Part shown: positions 13,912-23,077 of the stretch, piece after piece
Layout: each line of letters begins with the position of its first letter
Position numbering within the stretch: the first letter of the stretch is position 1
NCBI RefSeq assembly: GCF_036370855.1
Contig: NC_088110.1
Coordinates: 22,315,501-22,379,500, forward strand
DNA length: 64,000 bases
Source of the DNA: Dromaius novaehollandiae
Lineage: Eukaryota; Chordata; Aves; Casuariiformes; Dromaiidae
Direction of reading: 5' to 3'
The notes under the pieces: model-generated
What the model was told of the DNA's origin: nothing
Databases searched by the model: none
What the model saw: the letters and a program-made list of their open reading frames with translations, nothing else
Program-made: the position numbers and the translations under genes

Positions 13912-14263
13912 AAGCAGGCTTTGAAATCAAAGCCCTGGCTGAGCCCACCGCGGGGTGGGGGCTGCGGGCGGGGAAAGGGCTTCTGCTTAACTGGTAATCC
14001 AAAGAGCGCTGAAACGTGGCCCAAATCAATGCAGGACACAGCTGAAGCAGGAATAGGCTCCAAACAAAGGGGAGGGCAAGAGGGGAGGAGAAGTATTTCA
14101 CGCTTCAAAATCCAAAAGAGAGCAAAGCTGGGTTCTGGGCTTGGCCCACAGTACTGATTTTCCCAGAAATCTGCTGGATTATACTAACACACCCTGCAAT
14201 GCTGTTGTTTGGCATGTGATTCTCTCTAGACTCCGTTTTTCTAGCACGTTCAGCTCATTTATA

Positions 14264-14273
14264 TTTCCCTTCC
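14264..14273 (-). promoter_or_regulatory. PU.1-IRF composite element match (EICE), distal copy
   Basis: GGAAGGGAAA on the minus strand fits GGAANNGAAA, the composite site bound by PU.1 or SpiB with IRF4 or IRF8. It lies in an AT-richer island (14,141-14,310) inside a CpG-dense domain. A second match lies 220 bp away. This is a motif match only; about two such matches are expected by chance in the whole window. Confidence 0.35.
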
Positions 14274-14483
14274 ACGCAATAAATCCTGCTAATTCTGCAA
14301 GTGTGATGAAAACAGCCCCCGCAGCCTGCTGCCGCCCCCAGGTTTCTCGCCCGGGGGGATCTGTCACCGCGCCATCGCTCAGCGGCCCTTCGCGGCTGCC
14401 AGGCTGTGCCGCGCTGGTCCCAGCTCCTCGCAGGAGGGCATAAACCTGCCGCTGTTCGCTTTGGGCATCAAAACCAGCAGCGT

Positions 14484-14493
14484 TTTCCTTTCC
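14484..14493 (-). promoter_or_regulatory. PU.1-IRF composite element match (EICE), proximal copy
   Basis: GGAAAGGAAA on the minus strand fits GGAANNGAAA in the same orientation as the match at 14,264. It lies about 49 kb downstream of the inferred IRF8 start. This is a motif match only. Confidence 0.35.
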
Positions 14494-15674
14494 AAAGTCC
14501 ATCAGCTGCCAAGGCGGAAAGACTTGGCAATAACCCCTCTCGCCGCTCTTGCTGGCCCTGTCGCACGCGTGCCCCGGCTGGAAGATCTGCAGCTTGCGTG
14601 GCTGCGGCCCTGACCCCGGCAAAGCCCCGCCGCGAGACGAATCACAGCGTGCCTCTGCTGAGAAGGCTCCTGCAAAGCCCAGTATGGCCAGAGCCAGGGC
14701 TGGATCCCAGCGGTGGCATTCGCCTCCTGCATCCCATCCCCTCTGCTCGCCGCCGTTGCAATGACCAGGGCTTGCAAGAGCGGCTGGTTGAGTTTCTCTC
14801 TCAGGACGGGAATTATCCCATTTGCAAGGACGAGGGAGGGAGCTGATCTTGTTCTCCCCCCAGCTCTGCGTGCAACACGCTCCCGGGGAGCCTGGCAGCA
14901 TCCTTGACTCAGCCGGCCGGAGCAAGCCACGATCCCTGACACCGGGGTAATAAATATCTCTCCCTCCATCCCCCAGCAGCAGGGTCAAGAGCCGGCCGGG
15001 CAGCCCGGCCGTGCCTGTAGCTCGCGGTCGCGCTTTCCCGTCCGTCCCACAGCCCACCAGCGCGACCCCTCCGAAGCCTTGCTCCAGCCACGGCGGGGCC
15101 TCGGGCACAGCAGCCTGCTACCAGTTTGGGATGGGATCCAGACTCCTCCGGAGCTGGTGGCTACAGCCATCGCAGCGCTGCGCACCGGGGCTCGGGGCAG
15201 CCGTGCGTGGGGCAGCGCGGCTGGAGCGGACCAGGACCCCAGGCCGTCCAGGTGCTCCGGGGAGAGGCACTTGCAGGTACAAAACACAGCTGTTTTGCCC
15301 ATGGTGGTTGCTGATGTGGCCTAGAGGAGCCAAGCTCCAGGCTAAAAATCCCTGAGGATGCTGTGATATTATGTAGCTTGTTTGATGAAATCGTGCCGAC
15401 AGAGGAAGACTCAGCAGCACAATGAATCTCGCCTGGGGGATCAAAGATTAGATTAAAAACACGGCACCCGCTTGACTCAAAGTGCCAATTCAGTACAAAC
15501 CCAGCTTGCTGGCACAAGCCTGCCCATTTATCTGCACACGTGCAGCTCTCGTGGCAGCTCAGGGACCGCTTGCACCGCTCTACCCTCCTGTCTCAGGCAT
15601 CGCCGCTCTTCCCCAGGCAGCACAATAAACCGTAAAGCAGCACACGCTCGAGCTCGGGGGCTCTGGTTAATCTA

Positions 15675-15910
15675 GCACCCGAGACATGCACGGCACCCGA
15701 AATGCATGCAGCACCTAGGCGTGTGCAGCACAGCACCCAAGACGGGCAGCATCCAAGAGGCATGCAGCACCCTAGACATTTGCAGCGCAGCACCCACGAC
15801 ACGCACAGCACCCAAGACACGCACAGCATGTAGGACGCATGCAGCACCCTAGATGTGTTCATCACGGTCCCCAAGACGCACGCAGCACCCTGGACGCGTG
15901 CAACGCCCCA
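15675..15910. repeat. Degenerate minisatellite, unit about 17-23 bp
   Basis: About a dozen imperfect copies of a unit like GCAGCACCCAAGACACGCAC. Examples start at GCACCCGAGACATGCACG (15,675), GCACCCAAGACGGGCAGC and GCACCCTAGACATTTGCAGC. On the minus strand it reads as a repetitive Cys/Trp/Val-rich open frame, which is a by-product of the repeat. Confidence 0.85.
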
Positions 15911-16929
15911 GGCGAAGCCGCGGGGCCCTGCGTGCGGGTTGCGCTCGCACTCACTAGAGGGAGGCAGCCTCAAAGATAAGCTGGAGGCGAGGAGCTGCAG
16001 GGGCGAGCGCACGGTGCTGGGCGGCTCTGCGCCGAGGCATCGCCCTTGGACAGGGCTCCCTGGTCCAAACCTCCCTGGCACCCGCTGGGGCGGAGGGGTT
16101 AGGCAGGGCTCGCGCAGGGTCAGGGGGAGAGCCGGACTCTCCGCTGCTATTTTGGGTAGCTGGCTCAGTTTCTCAGCAGTTTGAAGCCTCCAAGGTTGCT
16201 CTGCCCGCAGGCTGGGCGCTCTGCACGGACCCGAGTCCCCCGAAGCCACAGTTTGCCCCTGTGCACCAGGGCAAACCCCCTCCCCAAAATCCCCCTCGAG
16301 CCTCTGCCCAGGTTAAGTCCGGCTCAGGGATCACAGGGGCTGCACCAACAGTGCTTCCCCGGCAGCTCCTCCGGGAAAGCCAGCTGTCGCCGAGTCCCGT
16401 CTCCACCAAATCTCCCACCGCCGTTTCCTTCCATGCACCTATTGCAAAGTCACGGAGAATCGATCCTGCCTGATTGAGGCAGTAATGGAGAGTGCTTCGA
16501 GATCCAGGCCGTGCTAAATATTGCCTGGATATGGTTCCTAACCGGCGCAGAGAACAGCAGCGCTCTCCTAAGTTTATCACAAAAGGATGCACTTGTTCCA
16601 ACCTGGCATTCAAACTGCAAATCTCTGCCTCAAGAGCCAGCGGCAGCAGGCAGAAGCGGAGGGACAACAAGTGCCCTCGATCAAATGCCTCTTTCTGCTG
16701 CATCGGGAGGTTCTGTAGCAAAAAAATAACCGTGGAGCAGCCAAGAACGGAGCGTCGCTGCCAGCGCCGAGCCTGGCCGCTCGCAGAGGGCAGCACGGGC
16801 ATAAAAGCAGAAAATTGAGGCTTTTTCTTCATTTTTTTGTTCCAAAATCAATTTGACTTGGGATGGGTTTAAGCTGGGACATTAATGTCTTAAGAGCTTC
16901 ATATATTTTGTATTATTTATACCTACCAC

Positions 16930-16976
16930 TGTATGTATGTATAAATATATATCTATACACACACACACACACACAC
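16930..16976. repeat. (TATG)/(AT)/(AC)10 compound microsatellite
   Basis: TGTATGTATGTATAAATATATATC is followed by ten AC units (16,957-16,976), inside the AT-rich patch. Confidence 0.9.
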
Positions 16977-18183
16977 TTAAGTAGAGTAATGCATATATAG
17001 AATATAGTGTAGTTAGGTCAAGAAGTGAAATATAAAAACATACACAGAATAGTGGCATTTAAGACCAAGAGAACAATTCTGAAAGGACAATATAATCTCT
17101 ATATTAAGATATTTAGAAAAATACCTGTTAAACAGCTCAACTTGTTATACAGCTATTTAATAATTATATAATAGACAGAGAGACGACCTGGAGGAGTATA
17201 AATTTAAAGATGTTCCAAAAGCACTTTCTTCAACAGTTAACATTGCATCTAAATACCATCTTTTCTCTGAAGCTTTGTAGGAGTCTGGAATAAAAACAGA
17301 TTTTTGAAAATCAATATGGGTAAATGGTTCCACTTCTCCTCTCCCTCGGGGAGAAAAAAAAGGGAGTCCAGCAAAGGATTAAGTTAAATTTCTAAGGAAG
17401 TTTGAGAAAAGGTTAGTTTTTGAAACCCCAGTGTCCCTTCCCTGGGCTGATTTAGGGGAAAAAGCCGAGTTTCTGCTTTCTCCTTGAACTCGGGAGGGCA
17501 TTTTTGCTGCTCGGCGGCCGGGGCAGAGCGTGCTGCTGCCGCGGCGGGGGCGAACGGATCCCGGGCTCTCCCGAGAGAGCGCCGGAGGAGCTCGAGCAGC
17601 AAAGCCCCCAGGCAGGCCGCGAGGAGCCAAGTGGTTTCATGACGACGGGACCCAGCTACTTATATAAAGCGATAAGAAATCCCCCAAAACCAAACCTAAC
17701 TCCAAGCGAAGGTCTTTATTTTGTCAAGACACAGTGCCTCCCTCCTCGCTGCTCCGTCCCATGAACCTAAGTATCTCGCTTGCATAGAGGAGCTGTAAAT
17801 ATCACAGCACTGACCGGCAACGATAAATGGGAAAAATATGATTGAATTCGGACAAGGAGCTCCCACAAATTGTTTTTCCCAGCTCCCATGATGTTCTAAC
17901 TCAATATCCACCTCCATCACTGCATTTCCCATCCATCTGCTACAAGCACCGCTTAACAAGAACGGCTCAGAAAATTCAGAGGGGGTTTTGCCCTCTGTCT
18001 CCAGCTGTGGAGGGAGTGATCTCTCTGGACAAGGGTTTGGGTTGGCTCGGTGTCCAGAAGCAGGACACTTCTGGCAGGAGGAACTCGAGCAGGCGAGCAG
18101 CCGTGAAGCTGCCACAGAGCCCTCCTGCAGCATGGTCCCACCCCATCCCCGTTCTGAGCTGGTTTGGGGAGCTGATCCAGCAA

Positions 18184-18204
18184 AAATAAATAAATAAATA
18201 AAAA
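18184..18204. repeat. (AAAT)n microsatellite
   Basis: About five AAAT units. Confidence 0.85.
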
Positions 18205-19741
18205 TTAGTCTTTCTGGAAAGGCTATTTTTGGCTGGGTCAGCTCCTTCGTGATGTGGCCCCTTGAATCTCTCTGTCTACAGCAGCCGCATCCCCGGGGAT
18301 GGAGAGCAGCTGGGATTCCTGGTGCCGACACCGCGCTCACTTCCTCCCTGCTGCAGCTTTCCCGTGTGACCTCTGGCGCGTCCCCGCATTCTTGGGCAAG
18401 CCAGCTTTAGCCTCACAAGGCCAACTCCCCTTGGGCTGCTGCCCGCAGCGGGGAGAGAGAGGAGCCCCCAGGAGCAGCTCAGGTCAGCTCCTGCTCCAAA
18501 TCGCTCCCCAAGAGTCCCGTTAGCCTTTGGGGCTCTCGTATCCCCGTTCTTGCCCGGTCAGGCTGAGGACGCCCACATCGTGACGCTTGTGCTGCTTTAG
18601 CGGAGACCATGGATGTGTTTAACCCAGCAAGCTTACACCTGGCTTGCTCGAAGCTTGCACCACGCACCAAACTCCTAGCAGAGCAGCCGGGAGCAGCTCC
18701 CGAGCGGAGCAGTCGCCGGGGCTGGCGTAGGGGCGCGCGCTGATCCGGGCAGCTGACCACGAGCGTGATGTCATCCCCGGGAAAAGGAAAATCTAGTGAC
18801 GGAGCCGGGAGGCCACATCCCTACCCACTCGCACACCGCGTGCGAGGCTGGTTTCCCTTGTCGCAAGCGTCACAAGGGTCTGTCTGAGCTCCCCGGTGCG
18901 GCCGCTTGCAGCCGGCACCCTGCCCACAAAAGCTCAGGTGGCAAAACCAGCTCGAGATGTGACGCAGGCAGAGCCAGGCGCTTCCACGTAGCTGCTCCTC
19001 GGGCTGCAAGTCTCTCCCCTCAGTCCCCTTGCTTTAAGCACTGCTGCGTTTGCTTTGGCTTTACGAAGGAGCTCCGTCCCAAGAAACACAGGTTGTATCT
19101 CCTCCTCCACCCTGTCCTGCGCCGATTTAACCCTTCTCCTAAGGACGGTCCCTGCAGAGGTTGGTGTGTCCCTGTGCATGTCCTGCCTCCCGCCCTTGCC
19201 CGTCCCAGTTCGGCCAGGCACACCGGCAGGTATTTCTCAGCTGGCCTAATGCTCCCTCTGCCTCAGCCTCTTTACCCAAGAGATGGACACTGCAGCAGTC
19301 CATGTGCGTTACCCTCAGCTCCCTCGAGAGCTACGGAAGCATCTACGTCCCCAGGACACCGAGGGCCTTTCTCCCACCACCAGCTCCCGAGGGAGCCCAG
19401 GGCCAAGGCTCACTTAGGACTAAAGGCAGGTGGGAGAGGACCCCCCCTGAGCTCCCAACAGCCTGGAGGTTCACCACACCTGAGCCTCATCCCATCACCC
19501 ACAGCCGCTTACCTTCAACACCACTTCTCTAGCTTGCAGCAGAGGCTTATTTACAGCAGCCTGAGGCTATTATATAACAAAATGTCTGGTTTCACCCCCC
19601 CCCCCAACCCCAGCCCGAAGGAGCCGGGGGGAGGACAGGGGAGATGCGCGGTTAGAGTTTTGTAGAACCTTCCAACAAGCTGTTTGTCCTCTGGTTTAGC
19701 AGCGCGTCTCTCTCAGAAAGAGGAAATGGTTTGGAGACCAC

Positions 19742-19767
19742 TTTTTTTTTTTCTTCTTTTTTTTTTT
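19742..19767. repeat. T-rich tract
   Basis: T11, CTTC, then T11, in an otherwise mixed sequence. Confidence 0.85.
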
Positions 19768-21779
19768 AGACGAGCTGAGTGTAAACTAAATGCTGACATG
19801 AAGGGGCAACAGGGAAGAAATTTTGCATCAAGAGAAAGTTTAGCAGTGGCCAAACGGTTCCCACGAATGCTTGCTTACAGGAAGGGCTCGACCCTGCAGA
19901 ACACAGGGCTTTTCATGTGAAATCCTTCCAGAGCAGGGCCTTCAAGTGCTGAGCCGTCTCAGAGCCAATCTGCAATTAGTGCTGGAAACTATCATTGGTG
20001 TTTTTCTCTTGCAAAAGCAGCATGTGATTCCTGCAAGCAGGCAGCTGAGAAGTTTTTTGTGGGTAAACTCTGCACCATGCCACCACAATTAGGAGTGACA
20101 TTTCTTCTTAACCAGGAGCTTCCTCAGAGCCCCCACAACGGGTGTCGCACAGCTGATGTTGGAGGTTGGTCTGGGAGGTTAAAGCAGAACTGAGTCTTCT
20201 GGCTCTGGACACCAGATACAAACCCACGCGGAGCACCTGGGTCTTCCCAAATTCCACTTGAGAAATGAGTAAATTGCAGTGATCCCTTTCCAGAGTTTGC
20301 TTTGGTAAAGAAGGTTGCTGAGAAACAGCACCCTGAAGCATCCGTGTGTTTATTACCGGCTCGACCGGAGACCGGAGCCTGTTGCAACACCGACCTCCAC
20401 GAGCTGCCAGGACCCGAGCACAGAGCAGCGTTATTTATTAACGAGCACACCAGCACGCCTCTCCCTGCCTGTCAGTCTGATGGGATTTTCTAAGCAGAAA
20501 ACACCCAAGGAAGGGAGCAGGGCAAAGCAGAGGGGACACCCAGGCCCCCGCGATGGGGAGGAACCGCAGGGCGAGGGGAGCAGCACGGCTCCCCAGCTGC
20601 GAAGGCAGAGCAGGGAAGGTCTCAGGGAGACCAGCCTTCCCCCAGGGCCCGTGCACATCCCTGCCTGCCGTGGAGCTCGGCAGCAGGGTTTCCAAAGAGC
20701 TCTTCAGCTTTCTCTCTTCAGCCAATTTATGCTGAGTAGCAAGCGCTAGAGAAAAGCCATTAGCAGCCCTGAACTCGGATACACCTCTCCCCAGGCTCTG
20801 ACAGCTGGAGCGTAGGAAAACACCTTCAAGATGTTTTCCAGGGCTGGAGCACGCTCCCAAAACCACTTTAATGGAATATGCCTGTCAACGAGCTCCAGCA
20901 GCAGCTATGAGAAAAAGGAAGAAGCGAGTCTCTCAGCCCTCTCCCCAGCCCTCCGGCGAGCAAATACGGCCATAGGTCAGAGGTTATGTGGCCTACAAGG
21001 TACATGACCTTCTCCAGCCGCTGCAGCATTAGCAAATACTGCAACAGAAGCACTTCCTCCCCAGCACCATGCCCGCGGGAGCCGGCTAGCGAGAGCGGGG
21101 TGCTCCCGGCCGCGCTTGAAGGCCCAGCGGTCAGTTAAGCGTGTTGGGACCATGTCTGTGAGAAGGGGAGGCTTGTTTGCAAGGTAATGAAGGGACATGG
21201 GGGTAAAAGGGCTGGGATGCTTGTGTGGGGGTAGAAAGCTCTGCTTTGGGCATTAAGAAGAATTTTCTTTATTAAGCATGTCACCTATTCATAACATCGG
21301 TGGAAAATTGGGCAGACCCGGAGGGACTAGCCAGAAAGCCATCCACGATCCAGGTCGCTGCAGGAGCGACAGCCTCGGTGTCCCCGAGCATGTTCTCCGC
21401 GATGGAAACCTGCAGCAACCACAGGTTTAGAAATTAGCTCCAGACTTGTTACTCGTCATGACCTGAGCTGAGGAATGAACCCCCCCAAAAAGGTCTAGGA
21501 GGATCTGAGCACGTTTCTCCCAGGTGTGCTGGTGGTGAGGGGTTTGAGGAGGGGGTCTGCCCTGGGGAGGTATGGACGGACGGGCGGCAGAGAGGTGTGC
21601 CGGGCTCTGCCGGAGCTGCAGGGCTTTGCTGGAGCCCCTGGCTCTCCCGAGCCAGCCTCTCCCACTTGGGTGCCGCAGTGGTTTGCACAGAAAAACACGG
21701 TTCTGCATCTCACATATACGGCGAAATCACCCTGGCTGCAACACACGAGCGCTCTGCACACTGGATAACCCTACCGCAG

Positions 21780-22640
21780 GCTTCGTGTTCGCTAGCGGAG
21801 GGAAAAGCCGCCGCTTCGGGTGCCAGATCTGCGCCCGCGGAAGCAGCGCAGCCTTTTCGGGGAGCTGGCGAGGCACAAAGCCAGCGCGCAGCCACTGGGG
21901 GGCAATCGCAACCCGGCCGCGGCGCCCGCCCGCGCCCCCGACTCCCCCGAGCATCACGTCGCTTCCCCCCCCGTGCAAATGCTCAAACATCTGGCAGCAA
22001 GGCGCCTCGTAAAGGTCGCCCTCAGCTAAGCAAATACAGGAAGAGGGTCCCAGCCAAGCTGTCATGTATTTAGAGCTTTTTTTATTGTTGTTTTTCCAAT
22101 GTTCGCTTGCCCGGTGGAGCTCGCGCTGCTGCTGCCGCCCGCTCGGCTTTGGCACGCGGGTCGGGGCCGGCTGCCAGCGCTCTGCGCGCGGGGGCACGGC
22201 ACAGCGGCACCTTCCCATCCCCGGGGGGGGGAAAGCTGCTTCTGGGGAAGCAGGTGCTGTCAGATGGGGGAAAGCACCCACCGGCACAAAGGCACGTGGG
22301 GGAAAACTGTCACGTTTTTCAGGGAGGTGTCGGGAGCGCGGGAGAGGGTGCGAGCTGTGTGCGGGCTCAGCAAGGACCTCATCCTCCTTCAACGCCCGCT
22401 GCAGCCTCCCACTGCCTTTAGGGTCCTTCAGAAGGTCTGAATTGCCCTTAAAAGCTGCTGGGTTTGTCCCCCGGCTCACTCCAGGCAGGGCTAGGTGTCC
22501 CCCGCTGCGGTCCTTTCACAGCCCGCCGTCTGTGCTCGGGGCCCCCAGCTCGCCGCAGTCCCAGCGAAACCTCTCCGAGGGCACCGCGGCAGGAGCTTGG
22601 AGGTGTTGCCTCCAAAATGCAGCAAGAACATTTGTGCAAT
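21780..22640. other. CpG-dense block without a recognised gene
   Basis: CpG is dense at 21,780-21,960 and 22,115-22,240 and again at 22,330-22,600. Open frames up to 250 codons on both strands carry no recognisable domain. This may be a gene-less CpG island. Confidence 0.45.
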
Positions 22641-22687
22641 TCCCTCTTGCTCCCTGCAGGCTGATTTGGGATTAGGACCAAAGGCCA

Positions 22688-22697
22688 GGAAAGGAAA
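22688..22697 (+). promoter_or_regulatory. PU.1-IRF composite element match (EICE)
   Basis: GGAAAGGAAA fits GGAANNGAAA on the plus strand, about 41 kb downstream of the inferred IRF8 start and just left of a MIR-like relic. This is a motif match only. Confidence 0.3.
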
Positions 22698-22734
22698 CCT
22701 GCAGTCTGGGAGACCAGAGCCTGCCTCGGGTGGG

Positions 22735-22910
22735 CTCTGGAGGCAGACTGAACTTGCCTCCCTGCCATGGGCTTCCTCTGCAACCTTGGGTGAGTCACCC
22801 TGTTTCTCCAGGCCTCGGTTTGCCATCTGCGCAATGGGGATGTTGGCACAACTCTACCTACAGGAGCTAGTATGAGGTTAAGTGAGAAATACCCTGAGTG
22901 CTTGTGCTGT
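22735..22910 (+). mobile_element. MIR/CORE-SINE-like relic
   Basis: The order of blocks matches a MIR: CTCTGCAACCTTGGGTGAGTCACC, then GCCTCGGTTTGCCATCTGCG and CAATGGGGAT, then CTACCTACAGGAGCTAGTATGAGGTTAAGTGAG, then GAGTGCTTGTGCTG. Known MIR consensus reads TGACCTTGGGCAAGTCACTT, GCCTCAGTTTCCTCATCTGT, AAAATGGGGATAAT, TACCTACCTCATAGG and GGATTAAATGAG. The relic is diverged and ancient, as expected for CORE-SINEs shared across amniotes. Confidence 0.75.
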
Positions 22911-23028
22911 ACTTTGGAGAGTTTTTTTCTATATACTGTGGATCATATAGAGAATGTTTTAATCACAAGGCCCAATGATTCAAGTCCACCTGTTGAAAGG
23001 TAGCAAGCAGCAAACTGCTTCACATGCG

Positions 23029-23077
23029 CACACACACACGCACACACACATGCACACACACACATGCACACACACAC
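23029..23077. repeat. (CA)n microsatellite with TG interruptions
   Basis: CA units broken by TGCA steps, a purine-pyrimidine alternating tract of about 49 bp. Confidence 0.95.

Larger units (their letters stand above)
8560..15260. other. CpG-dense non-coding domain
   Basis: CpG-rich blocks are visible at about 8,560-8,900, 9,280-9,500, 10,180-10,290, 10,750-11,170, 11,990-13,560 and 14,310-15,260. AT-richer gaps separate them (9,830-10,130; 11,200-11,680; 14,020-14,300). Long open frames (up to 309 codons) arise because stop codons are rare in such DNA. They lack recognisable domains and overlap on both strands. A run of gene-less CpG islands is compatible with regulatory DNA or unannotated non-coding transcripts. 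Boundaries were judged by eye. Confidence 0.5.
15261..17379. other. Gene-free stretch with minisatellite and AT-rich patch
   Basis: No coding gene is seen. It holds the minisatellite at 15,675-15,910 and an AT-rich island at about 16,820-17,310. The segment 15,360-15,500 is less CpG-rich and has a TCF/LEF-like ATCAAAG. Nothing else is recognisable. Confidence 0.55.
17380..21779. other. Gene-free mixed sequence
   Basis: No protein is recognised. A CpG-dense patch lies at 17,500-17,640, with a TATATAAAG-type sequence beside it at about 17,654. Also present are an AAAT repeat at 18,184, a C13-type run near 19,597 and a T-rich tract at 19,742. PU.1-like GGAGGAAGTG sites occur at 18,338-18,347 and 21,051-21,060 (minus strand). 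There are no mobile-element relics I can name. Confidence 0.5.

Noticed and set aside
14179..15108. 309-codon open frame on the minus strand
   Set aside because: It lies in a CpG-dense block with overlapping frames on both strands. There is no family signature, no promoter and no splice context that would support a gene.
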